Shown here: positions 51,456 through 63,327 of the stretch, piece after piece | Numbering within the stretch: the first letter of the stretch is position 1 | Layout of the letters: each line of letters begins with the position of its first letter | NCBI GenBank assembly: GCA_964035575.1 | Contig: OZ037846.1 | Span: 523,501-587,500 of the forward strand | Direction: 5' to 3' | DNA: 64,000 nucleotides | From: Rhynchopus sp. YZ270_cl-10 | Lineage: Eukaryota; Euglenozoa; Diplonemea; Diplonemida; Diplonemidae | Notes under the pieces: model-generated | What the model was told of the DNA's origin: nothing | What the model saw: only the letters and a program-made list of their open reading frames with translations | Database searches by the model: none | Program-made: the position numbers and the translations under genes

Positions 51456-53690
51456 GAGAAAAGTTCGATTTCGGCCTCGAAAATACCCGTGACACCGATT
51501 TGTCACGGTACTTTGTCACGGAATTTTTTTGAAAGATTCGATTTCGTGACAAAAAAAAATCGATTTCGTGACAAGCCGATTTTTTCATTGACACACAAAA
51601 TTCAATTTAGTGACAAATGACTTTTTTCATTGACAAAAAAAAATTCGATTTCGTGACAAATCCATTTTTTCATTGACAAAAAAATGTCATTGAAAAAAAT
51701 GGAATTTGTCAAGGAAAAAGTCGTGACAGCCAACCCGCCAGTCACTGAAAAGTGACCAGACAGCCACTTGACAAACACAAAAGAGGCCATTCTTGAGCTG
51801 TCTAGAAACCGAAGGGCAGAGACTGAAGACACAAGGTATGATAACTTTATGATTATGCAAGACTTAGTATATCGCGAACACGGTCAGGCTTGCACGCCTC
51901 TGGCCAGAGGCCAGCCCCACTAAATGATATGCAGCAGACACTCATTGCAGATTTCATTTTCATTCGGTAAAAAATTAATGGGTGCGCACGTTTCTATACC
52001 TAATACCCCAACCCTCACCCATACATTCCATTACACACACCAAAACAGATCGAATCCACCAGCGCATGCGACGGAAGCAGATTCAGATTGTGGTTTGATA
52101 AGCAGAGTTCGGTTATTATGGTGGTGGAAAGGGGGGTGGGAACACTTTGTCAGTCACTGCTATAGCCATTAACCAGGGAGCATAGCTAGTGCAAGAAATT
52201 CGACTTTGGAAACCTTCCGGAAAGTCTGTCCTCTGCTTCCGGAGGACTAGACACAAGAAAATATTGTTTGTTCCCCCAGAAAACCAGTGCACAATTCACA
52301 CTCCTTGTGGGTGGTCTTGTTGCCTTTTCGTCATAGTAATTTTGGCCCAGGCATGCTCTTGAAGCATGACAATTTAGTGTGTATGGGGCAGGGTGTTGTT
52401 TTGTTCTGAATTCTCTTTGTTATAACATCTAAGTCAATCGCGGGTGGTGGTTTGTGTAGCGTGAGGCACTCTTTTTAACAAACTTCCTGCAGTTGCTATG
52501 CACTGTTATTTCTTCGGATTTATCATCATACAGCGTAACATAGTGGATTCGCCTGGTCGACACAACCTTTGATAGATATGGGATAACCAACCCCCTTCGA
52601 CCCCTCGTGGGTTCACTGAACAAGCCCTAGTGGTAGTTAAACGCGATTGACATTTACATTCCTAGAGATGAAAGAACAAGATAACACTTCTGTACCCGCG
52701 CATCAAAATTGTGGAAAACTTTGCACCCCAAACACCCTCAACAACGCCCGCCAAAAGGCGCCCCTTGTTGCTGGGAGTTGGTTCTCATGTTTGATACACT
52801 GCACAGCAGGCATTCCTCTGAGTCCAACGCATGTTTGGCCTGTCTGCGGCGTTGTACTTAAGGTGCACGAAGACAGGGTCTGGTGGTAAATTTTGCGTAG
52901 TACTGCGACGTGGTACTACGTGGGTCTGGGAACCTGGTACCTGGGTACAGGATATTTGTTGTCAAAGACATCTTCCACCATGCATTGAGGAGGGTAAGAC
53001 AGTGTTCGCAGTTTCTACCTGATAGCATTACACATTTAACTTCTCCACGGGGGTCTTGGGCCGTTCATTCGGTTATACCTTGACTACCGGAAGATATTCT
53101 TGAGGCCTTTTTGGTCTCTAGAATATCCGGTCTTCCCGAACGGAGGCACACTTTGTGTGTTACTACGACCTGGCAATTTCCAGCAGTAGGTTAAGTAATC
53201 TTTCTTGTAAATTGTTGGATCATTATCTCCTCAGTGCATGAATGCCCCACGTGACTGGACACTTTTGTGTTTGTCATGTGGAGCTGTGGTTGCTCTTTCA
53301 CGACTTTTATCCTTGTATCCAGTGTACCCAGTACCCAGTGCCCTGTCACGACTTTTTCCGTGACAAAAAGTTTGGTTTCCTTGACAAAATCCATTTCTGT
53401 CACGACTTTTTCCGTGACAAAAAGTTCGGTTTCCTTGACAAAATCCATTTTTTCATTGACATTTTTTTGTCACTGAATTTTTGGATTTGTCACGAAATCG
53501 AATTTTTTTTTGTCAATGAAAAAATCGGTTTGTCACGAAATCGAATTTTGTGTGTCAATGAAAAAATTGGTTTGTCACGAAATCGATTTTTTTTTGTCAC
53601 GAAATCGAATCTTTCAAAAAAATTCCGTGACAAAATTCCGTGACAAATCGGTGTCACGGTAATTTTCGAGGCCGAAATCGAACTTTTCTC
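51456..53690. mobile_element. Satellite-armed element Y, copy 2 (TGTCACGAAATCGA arms)
   Basis: Inverted ends GAGAAAAGTTCGATTTCGG (51456) and its complement (53690). Both arms are runs of TTTGTCACGAAATCGA, TTTTTTCATTGACA and close variants. The core (52120-53308) is nearly the same as that of copy 1 (25990-27165), but the arms share nothing with copy 1's GGTTCCC arms. A minus-strand frame, 52429-52623 (IPYLSKVVSTRRIHYVTLYD), is longer here than in copy 1; its family is not recognised. Confidence 0.8.
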
Positions 53691-55180
53691 TTTTCTTTTT
53701 ATTCAGAACCGAAAGTTAGTTTCTATTTTTTCCCCAAATACAGTGTTTCCGCGCTCCTTCATTGGGTACGATTTTTGATGAAGAATCGTGATTTTGTATA
53801 GAATAGAGCATAAAAAAAGGGGGGTTTGAAAGTTTGTTTTGTTTTGTTTTGTTTTTGCTTTTGCTACTTTATTTTGTACTTTTTTGCTTATTTGTTTGTT
53901 TACTTTTGCAGCATGACCAAGGGTCATAAAAAAAGGGGGGGTGCGGGTTTCACATCTGCGTTTTTCCGCGCATTTTTTTTTTTTTCCCCAAATAAAAAGT
54001 TTAGAACGAGAAAGAAAAAAAAGAAAAAAAAAAACGGGGCTTGAGAGAGATGTGAACGGGTCTTCACAGGGAATTTTTGCGCCTACTCTCCTTATCAAAA
54101 AAAGGACTCTTGTCTTGCTTTTTCTTTGTGGATTGGGAGAGATTTGAATTGGGTTGTATCTGGAGGGGTTTTTTTTTGTTTTTTTTTGATAAATTGTTGG
54201 AGTAGCGTCGTCTGCCTCAGGTTGTGTTGCCATGGTTGGTACAATCTCCACTTTCTTTTGCTACCTTTGCTTTTGTTCTCTCGTTTGGATCGGGAGGGGA
54301 GGGAGCAATGATTACTGGGGGAAATCATTTATTTTGTGGAATTCTGCTGTGCTGCATATGCGATTGCAAAAACAAAAACAAAAACAAAAAAAAAGCAAAT
54401 TGGCGAGGAGCGGGGGGGTGGGATGGTGACGACTAATTAGGCTAATTAGGGTACCTTCTTTTCCCCTCTCTTTCGATCCCGAAAGAGAGGGGGTTTGAAA
54501 GTTTGTTTTGTTTTGTTTTGTTTTTGCTTTTGCTACTTTATTTTGTACTTTTTTGCTTATTTGTTTGTTTACTTTTCGATCCCGAAAGAGAGGGGGGTTT
54601 GAAGGTTTGTTTTGTTTTGTTTTGTTTTTTTTTTTTTGAAAGAGAAGGAGGTGGGCATTTGGTGAGTTTTTCTTTTTCTTTTTTTTTTTTTTTGAAAACT
54701 TGGTTGTATTAGTGTAGACTGATTGAAGGGGTTTGCTTTTTTTCGCAGTTGTCATTTTTGGTTTTTTTTTTGGTAATTTTCATCAAACTTGTTTTATTTT
54801 TGTATTAGTGTAGAGACCCGAGGATGAACTCCACTATATTTTTCTTTTTTTCTTTTGAAAAGTTAACAACATGTACTCACATAGAGATCACCCACCTTTG
54901 TGTGAACTCCACCGATTTTATTTTATTTAGAAAGTTTGCCTTTGCTGGACCCTTCATACATTCCACAGTACATGAGATTTTTTGTTGTGTATTTTCTTTT
55001 ACCTTTTTTTAATAATCTTTTTTAGTGTAGCCATCTTTCACGTCTCCACTAGAAAACGCTCTCAAGAAAAACTCTCGGATTTTTTTTTTTTTGGGAAAAT
55101 GGGAAAATTGAGAATGGGACTTTTGGGGGGAAATCACAAAAATTGTGTGGACAAAAAAGACACTAAAAAAAGCATTTTAC
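53691..55180. other. Gene-free stretch with T/G-rich and SINE-like repeats
   Basis: T/G-rich repeats at 53826-53915, 54489-54575 and 54595-54640; the 55-bp direct repeat at 53933-53990; alpha at 54188-54252; beta at 54693-54719 and 54790-54838. No coding sequence is visible. Confidence 0.55.
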
Positions 55181-56045
55181 CACGTATGGCAAATGATAAT
55201 TTATTATGAGATCTCATAATAAATTATGAGATCATTATGCGCTATTATGCGCGCTCATAATAATCGCATAATGCATAATAGCGCATAATAGCACATAATA
55301 GCACATAATAGCACATAATAGCGCATAATGATTATGCGCTATTATGTGCTCATTATGTGCTCATTATGTGCCCTACCCCAATGCCCCAAACCAGAAAATA
55401 CCACCCTCAGATGTCCAAAAATCCATCTGCGCCCGGTTTTGAGCAGTTTTGAGCCTCAAGAAGCCCCGTATCTGCTTTTTTCAAAAATGTACATACAACT
55501 TGTACCTGCCCACCCCTCGTAGATAGAGCAACTCACACATCCATCACGCCTCAGTGTGAGCCAGGGGCCAGAAAAGCCCCCAAAGCCACATATTTTCACC
55601 CCAGAACCTATCCCGAGGGGTACCCAGGCGGTTTCGGGGTGTTTAGAGGGACTTGGTGGAACTTAGAACCATGTTTCAAAAAGTGTCAAGCACCTGGTAC
55701 CAAAGGTTTTCCCACCCAAGGTATCTTAAGCCGTCAAAAAACGTGAAGTAGGTAATAAATCAAAGAAACCCCCCTGAAGTCAATAAAAACCACACCATAG
55801 GCCCATTTGTACCCCAAAAATCGAATTCCGCCCGGTTTTGGGCACTTTTGACCACTTCTGAGCGACTTTTTTTGGGTGGGGGGGTGGGGGGTACGGCACA
55901 TAATGAGCGCATAACGCCGCATAATTGGCGCATAATAGCGCATAATAGCACATAATAGCACATAATAGCACATAATAGCGCATAATATCACATGTATTAT
56001 GAGATCTCATAATAGCGCATAATATATTATCATTTGCCATACGTG
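55181..56045. mobile_element. Foldback F5 with GCACATAATA arms
   Basis: The ends are inverted: CACGTATGGCAAATGATAAT at 55181 and its complement at 56045. Next inside, TATGAGATCTCATAAT occurs on both sides, followed by tandem words GCACATAATA and GCGCATAATA. The core (55376-55890) is unique and has no product I recognise. Confidence 0.8.
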
Positions 56046-59000
56046 ATTTTACGCAGAATTTACTCTTCCATTATTTTCATTTTATTTTTTTTGAAATGAA
56101 TGATTCCGAACCACTAGGTAGTGTTACAGTATTAAAAAAAAAAAACAAAAATAAGAAATGAACGCCCTGTCAAGAGACAGGGTTTGAAAGTTAGTTTTGT
56201 TTTGTTTTGTTTTTGCTACTTTATTTTGTTCTTTTTTGTTTTGTTGTTTACTTTCGCAGCATGACCAAGGGTAAAATAAGAAATGAACACACCTGTCAAG
56301 AGACAGGGTGTTCGCAATACACACAGTGGTTTACCCTACTCCTCCGAGTGGATGAACGATTACAAACGAACCTTCGTTTTTTTTTTTTTTTTTTTTTGGA
56401 AAAAAAAAATTGGGGGAAAAAAACAATCCTCGTGGAGCTACCACAGCACAAAGAGCGAGGAAAAGTCCCCAAGTAAAGAAAACATAAAAAGACAGCCCTG
56501 GATGCGGATCACAATGGGGGGAGAGAAAAAAAGGAGAAAAGTTGAAATACGCATCGTGTGCATACACACTTAGCTAAAAAAAAAAAGATCGGGTCCTTTG
56601 TTTGTGCGCTCAAAGCCGGGAAAACAAAAAGGTGAAAAAATGTGTTAAACTGAAGTACGGCTGTTGTGGTTAATTGAGTACTCAAAGAAAACAAGCAAGC
56701 TTCTGTTTTTTTCAATCCGTTTTGTTTGCCCTGCAGCGCTGCCTCCAATCTTTTTAGAATTGACAACAAGTTGTTTTATCAAAAAAACAAAGAGGGGTGT
56801 TGGTGAGATGACCTTAAGCCTTGTGTGCTTGGACATCTTTGAAAGAAAAAGGCAAAAACAAGAAAAGGAAACCGGCGTTGGCAAAAAAAAGAAAAAGAAA
56901 ATAAAAGTGAAAATAAAATCAAATCAAAAAGAAAAGCAAAGGCAAAAAAATACCCCAAAAAACAGCAATTATTGAACCAATTGCTACCACATTCTGCCAG
57001 AGAGACATTACCAACCAGGAGTGAATAAGATATGTGCGAAGAGTGAAAAGAAAAGAATAGGGGATGGGGGGTTTGAAAGTTAGTTTTGTTTTGTTTTGTT
57101 TTTGCTACTTTTTTTTGTTCTTTTTTGTTTTGTTGTTGTTTACTTTCAGGGGATGGGGGGAAACGAATGGAGTGTTTGGTTTTGTTTGTATTTGACAAAA
57201 AAGTATTCCCACCATTTTTTTTTTTTTTCAGAGGTGGTGTGAAGTCTTGTATTTTTTTTTTTGCCAGATTGATTCCGACGATAGACCTCGACCCCTTACT
57301 GGGGGTGAGCGAATCGCCATTTTTTTTTTCCCCTTAAAAATTCCTTCGCATACATTAGTCACTTTAAACAGCTCTGCCGAACACAAGGTTGTTGTGATTC
57401 TCGTTTTGTTCTCTTTTAAAACAAACCTAAGGCCGTTGATACGGAGTTGCTTGGAAAAAGAAGAGTTGACAGTGCAAACGCCTCACCGTACACCGGCAGG
57501 ACGCAGGGCATTTTTTTTTTTTAAATAGAACCGATGCAGGACACTGGTACTCCGTGGGTCGAAAATGGTCTGGAAAATGGTCCTCCTAATAGGCCCAAGG
57601 TGACATATCACCCTCAAGACCGATAGCGAAACACAGTACAGATGATAAAAAAAAATATATGAAAAAGAAAGAGTTTTTTCATCAGAAAGCAATCAATAAA
57701 TTGATAGTATATGGTGAGGGATCAACAAAAAAAATGTTCCCATCTTTCTTACTCCCCCAGTAAAGAAAGAGAAGAAAAAAAAAAACTCTCACCATCTGAA
57801 CAACTCTCCTCAGTGATATTTTCACTGTCACTTCCCCCTCCCCCTCCTCCTCCATACCCCTTAAAAACAATGCCCCTCGGAGTACGTGGACTAGAACTAC
57901 AACAACCCTCTCGTGAACAGTGTACCAAGGTACACTGTTCACGAGAGGGCTGTACATGATGAGTGGACCCCCCTCACATTTCTTTTTATTTAAAACAAAA
58001 GGCGGCACTCCGTATCCAAAACAGGGGGGATGCCTGGGGACACAAAAACAGGTTTCTGTATTGAGACGGGAGGGAAGGGGAAGAAACGTGGGAAGAGCAA
58101 CGAGCGTCTCATAGCCCGAAGATGTGTTTTGTTCCATTGTTTTTTTTTTTTTTGTTACTATTGTAGTTTCGACAATCATCTGTCCGAGAACGGGTTTTGT
58201 ACAACAAAGTCGCCCGAAAGGCCTTATTTTTTTTGTATTTGTTTTTTTTTGTTTGCTTTGTTAATCATAAATTCTTACTCTGATAGGACCACGTTACGAC
58301 CTTATAAAAGATCAATACTCAAAAAAATGTCTTTTTCGTTGTGTCGACAATCGCCTTCAGTAGCCCTCAGTAGGTAACCAAGGTCTTGTACTCAATACGG
58401 TTGCCAATGATGCAAATAAAGCAAGAATTTTGGGTATTTTTTTTTTTTAAACCCTCCAGAGTTACTTCATGATACACTTCACTTTGTCGACAAAGGGACA
58501 ATCACCCAACCAAGAGAGATAGGCTAATGTGCTCAAAATATGCCCAAAAAAAAAGGGGGGGGCTGGGAACTATTTACTTTCGTTTTTTTTGATAAATTGT
58601 TGGAGTAGTGTAGTTGCGTCGGTTGTGTTGCCACAGTTTTGTGCAAATCTCCACATTTTTTTTCTTCTTCTCTTTCTCTGTTTCAAAGGATATCGCGTTA
58701 TGTCATGAAAAAAAGACAAATAAAAAAATGGTATCTCAAGACGATGCCCCTTAATAAAAGGGGCAGAAAAAAAAAATATGTGATGCAAAGAAGAAAATTT
58801 GTAAGATGAAAAAGTGACTCGAGTGCACTTACACATAAAAAAAGAATCATTTCAAAAAAAGGAAAAAAAACTTCCACTAATTAGTACAACGCTGTGGAGG
58901 GGAGAGGGAAGAAAGCAAAGTTGTATAAAATAGGGTAGGGAAGTCATCTCGCAAGGAACTAAAGCAGAGGGGGGAGAGGGGGTGGCTTTTGGGAAAAAGA

Positions 59001-59137
59001 AAGCATTTTTTTTTTTTTTTTTGTTTTTGTTTTTTTTTGGAAAAATTATTTGATTTTTACCCCGCGTATACACGCCTGTACGCGGGGTAAAAACCAGGTG
59101 GAAAAAGTGGAAACACGTGAACAAACCAATGACGCAG

Positions 59138-59174
<37 letters not shown>

Positions 59175-62100
59175 GTGTAGTGATGTGGCTGACGACCCCA
59201 AAATAGCAGAAAATAGCACAACAATAGCACCCCCCCTTTCAGCCACACCATTGTAGGGAAGAGGAAATTGGTAATGGGATGGGAAATAAAAATAAAAAAT
59301 GGGTAAGGGAGAGTCAGCTGACCTAAGCATGAGAAAGAGCTTAGCCACCTCCCGAAGACTGAGCTCTAGAATCCACTTGGATTGCGTCATGTTGATTTTT
59401 GAGAAAATGTGAAAGGGGTGATTCGTGGGTTGTTATGAAGTTTTTTTTTTGATAAATTGTTGAAATAGCGAGTTGCCTCGGTTGTGTTGCCACAGTTGTG
59501 CAATCTCCACTTTCACATTATTTTTTTTTTTTGTTAATTTTTGCTTTGTGCTCTCTGTTTTTTTTGGTGGGAGGGTGAATGAAGAATCAAAAAAAAGAGA
59601 AAAAAATACAGAGAAGCACCTTAAAAAAAAGGAGGAAATAAAGCGGAAAGTGTTTCAAAAAAAAAAAAAAAAGGGAAAAAGAGGGAAAAGGAGGGTGGGA
59701 ATTACATTGAAATTGTCCGCTACTATGTCATTAGGTATAACCTGATACCGTACTGGAGTACTCTTGGAACTCCACGCCACCCCTCCTAAGCCGCCCAAAT
59801 GGGGCGGCTGTTTGTTGTTGTGTCGACAATCGCCGAGTAATCCCACCAGGTGGGAGAATTCGGGTCTGTACTCAATTTTTCTTCTTCTAAAAAACTTGGT
59901 TTGTATTAGTGTAGACACCCGAGGATGAACTCCACTATTTTTTATCTTTTCCTTCTCTTCTTGACCAAAACAATAGTGGTAGACACTCAGACAAAATTTT
60001 GCACTTCGGCCTGTTACCCTCCATCCACACTTCCGTTTTTTTTGCTTTTTTCCTCTTTTTTTAAAAAATCATTGTGCACAGTGAATAACTTTCCTGTGAT
60101 TCAAGGAGAGAGAGAGCGGGGAAGGGGAAGGGGAAAATGCCTCAAACCAATGCGGCTAATGGTAGCTACATTACATTTGCACATTTTTATTTTTTCAACC
60201 CAAGAAGCCATCAAACTTAAAGTTGACTTGAAATACAACAACCCTCTCGTGAACAGTGTACCTTTGGTACAATGATTGTTGGGTGCACCGGGGAGGGGGG
60301 GTGGATCCCGAATCAGGCAGCCCTACATAAATTAAAATTCTGATATTTTCTGGACATAAAAAAAAAATTATTTCATATGCTTTCTATTGAATACTGAATA
60401 GAAGGTATAATCGGGGGGCACTAAAAAACACCCCAAACTTAGAAACAAAATAAATATATGGGGGCTTTTCTGTATTCGCAGCTACACTAAAACAGATTAT
60501 AGGGAAAAGTGGGGGGAAGGGAAAGTGACGATTATCCCCTGGGTTTGGGCACACAAAAATAATGCCATTTTTTTCTTCTTCGCTTGGGGGTTCCTAACGA
60601 GACATAGGCTAATGTGTTTATTGCACCAAAATTGGATGGAAACATAGTAAGAAAACGAAAGCTGTTGTAAACAATAAATAAATTAAAAAAAAAAAAAAGG
60701 GAAAAGAAGTCTCCGGGATAGCTCCATCGGAGTCACAGCAGGGTTTTTTCTGACTGAAAAAAGAAGAAAAAAGAAAAAAAGAAAAAAAAAGAAAGACTCA
60801 GCCGAACCTTCGGCGGACCCTCGCTGTGATAATATTTATAAACAAATAAACTGAAAAGAGAGAAAAGGATAAGTTCGATATCAACGTTATAATATGAAAG
60901 AGTTCTCTTAAACATACTCGCAAAAGGTGGTTTGTAAGTTGGTCCAAGACAGAGCAAAGGGACAATATAAAATAATAAAAACAGAAAACGCAAAACACAA
61001 AAATGTATAAAATAAAAACTGGAGCGCTCAGAGAAAAAAAAAATTCTTTTTGTATAGCCCGGAGTCTTCCACTCTGGGTGTTTTTTTAAGCCACGGACGC
61101 TTTTGCAGTTTTTGGGGTGCAAAAATCGTGTGTAAAAAAAACAGACATTTTTTTTTTATACAGAGGTTTTAGGTTTTAGAGAAACACCTATGGTGTGGGG
61201 ACAGATGCGATGCCAAAAAAAAAAAAAACGAAAATCGCTCAGAAAGAGCGAAATATATCAAAGCAAGAGGTCACGTTGATGCAGGCACACCTCGGAATTA
61301 TTTTTTTTAACCCACAATGACCAGACCCGAATAAAAGCACACACACAAAAAAATAGTAACTCTGATAGGTGAAAGGGAAAAAAAAGGTTTTTTTTTCGTG
61401 CTCAAATACCTTGGAGGGGTGATTGGCGACCGTATCTGGGGATACTATTTCTCCTTTAAAGCTGTGCTTTTTGTAGGTCTTTTTAAAAAAAGACAGATGT
61501 CCTGGTGGGTGAAATTCTAGGGATAAGAAGGGGGGGTGACGATAGCTGTGTATTGTGTATGATGCTGATGTGGTTTTTTTTCTTTGCTGATGTGTTGGAC
61601 ACGGTACTCAAAAAAAAAAATATAGATCTGAAACACAAAGCCCTCTCATGACCGGCTGTACCGGGGGGGGTGGGCACCCCAACCATGCAGTCCTACAATC
61701 CATTTCGTGGTTACAATCGTGCTGAAACACATCTCAGTCAAAAAAAAAAAAAAAATACATCACATTATATAATACGGCCACCAATAGGCGAGTGTGGGTA
61801 CCACCCCCTTTTCATTTATATTTTCGTAAGGGAATAACCGCGTAGCTGCAGTAGCTTTTTTTTTTTCTTTGCTCATTTTTTGTTTACTAAGCGACAGAAA
61901 AAAAAAGATAACTTTGTTTAAAAGAACGAGAAAGAGTGAGAGTGAGAGAGAGAGAGAGAAATAAAGAAAAGCTTTTTTATTGTAAGATAGGACCACCACG
62001 AGTTATTTAACTGAATATCTTGGTTGTTTTTATTGGGTGGATTTTCTTTTTCGGTTTGGTTTTTTTTTCAATTTAAATAAATTCGCACAATTTGGAGGGG

Positions 62101-62684
62101 AGGTAAACTATTTTTTTTGGGGGGTGTGTGTGAGAGGCTTAGCTGATAGACGTTGCAATGCCATCTTGTTTTTTTTTTTTTTTTTTTTTGTGCTTTTTTT
62201 TGAAAACTTGGTTGTAATAGTGTAGACAGCTCCACTATACTAAAAAAAAATTGTTTTTGATTGTTTTCTTTTTTTTTAGTTTTGTTGTGTTGACAATCGC
62301 CCGTTTTTCTGTTTTCTTTTTTCTTTTTGAAAAATCAAAAAAAAAAAAAATTGCTTCCCTGAAGCCACTACCTTATCACCACGCTTTAAACACAAAAGAA
62401 ACCAAAAATGAAATAAGAGCGCTAACAAAGGGGACGAGAGTGGACACCAAAAAACAAACAACAAAAAAAATACAGGTACAAAAAAAACAGGCCATTTTTT
62501 TATCATGGCCACTCAACGCCTCAAATATGCAGGGTAACAGGTCAGAACAGCCTTCTTTCATTGTACACTCCTTTTACATTATTTTGATAAATTGTTGGAG
62601 CAGTGTAGTTGCCTCGGTTGTGTTGCCACAGTTTTGTGCAATCTCCACTTTCTTCTTTTTTTTCCACAATCCATCCTTTGAAGC
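56046..62684. other. 6.6 kb without a supportable gene
   Basis: Low-complexity A/T sequence with small repeats on one strand: T/G-rich at 56180-56270 and 57069-57150; delta at 57688-57752; gamma at 57898-57955, 60230-60330 and 61633-61722; alpha at 58591-58654 and 59451-59512; beta at 59888-59938 and 62201-62239. A 36-bp perfect palindrome (CTCGTGAACAGTGTACC and its inverse) is at 57909-57944, and about 38 A lie near 59139-59172. Confidence 0.5.
62584..62650 (-). repeat. SINE-like repeat alpha in the 3' flank of kinase 2
   Basis: Begins 35 bp after the kinase stop: GTGGAGATTGCACAAAACTG, then AACTACACTGCTCCAACAAT. Its place mirrors the alpha copy behind the PA-domain receptor. Confidence 0.6.
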
Positions 62685-63010
62685 CTATGCAGCGGTGGTT
62701 ACCCGCGCGGCCATCACCTTTCTTCTGTGCTGCACGCGTTCGAAATGAAATCCGGTGAACACGCCGTTGGCGTCTTTAGAATTGACACGTGCCCCGCTGT
62801 GGCGTGCGGGCATCTCGGTGAATTCGCTTTCGAAGTTCATGACCTGCGGATCAGGGACGAAGGGCACCTCCAGCTCGCAGGCAGACATGGCGTCGAAGTC
62901 GATGTCGCTGAAGAAGAACTGCTGGCGGAACTCAGCGATCGATTGCAGACGTCTGTCCTTCGACCGATCCAGCAGGCGCGCAGTCAATGCCCGCGCCTCA
63001 GTGGACATCC
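62685..63010 (-). CDS. Last exon of a second AGC kinase (partial gene)
   Basis: A 108-codon exon aligned with exon 3 of the kinase at 33870-41060: GMSTEARALTARLLDRSKDR against GMSAGARDLCTKLLERKPES, then VPFVPDP, MNFESEFTEMPARHS and FTGFHF. The acceptor (CACGACAG|GG) lies after a T/A-rich tract, and the intron enters the same Gly codon in the same phase as in the first kinase. The hydrophobic motif again has His in place of Ser/Thr. The rest of the gene must lie beyond the right edge or be lost; no exon-2 sequence is seen between 63011 and 64000. It is therefore either a gene with a long intron or an orphan exon. Confidence 0.8.
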
Positions 63011-63327
63011 CTGTCGTGTTTTTTTTTTTTTTTTTTTTTTTTGTGTAACATTCGCTCTAAGTACAGTACTCTAAATAAGTATTTTGAAAGTAATTTTGGA
63101 GAACTTTTTTGCCAAACATATGGTCTGTACTCCTCTCTATCTTTGGGCGCGGTACTCAAATGTTTGGGTTTTGACGGACACCGTGTGCCCCAAAGAGCGC
63201 CACACACGAGGAGAAGGAAGAGAAATTGGTCCAGAAGAATGGACGCATACGAGAAGAGCAATCAGTTTGGTTCTGCATGCAAGAACATTAATTTAGCAAA
63301 ATGCCCCCAAAATATCAGAACCATACA
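63011..63327 (-). other. Intron-side flank of the second kinase exon
   Basis: Starts with about 24 T on the plus strand next to the acceptor, giving a long poly-A upstream of the exon in the minus sense. No exon, hairpin or repeat family is recognised. Confidence 0.4.

Noticed and set aside
57682-58179. A 165-codon minus-strand frame.
   Set aside because: It is built from delta and gamma repeats and low-complexity runs, with no domain.
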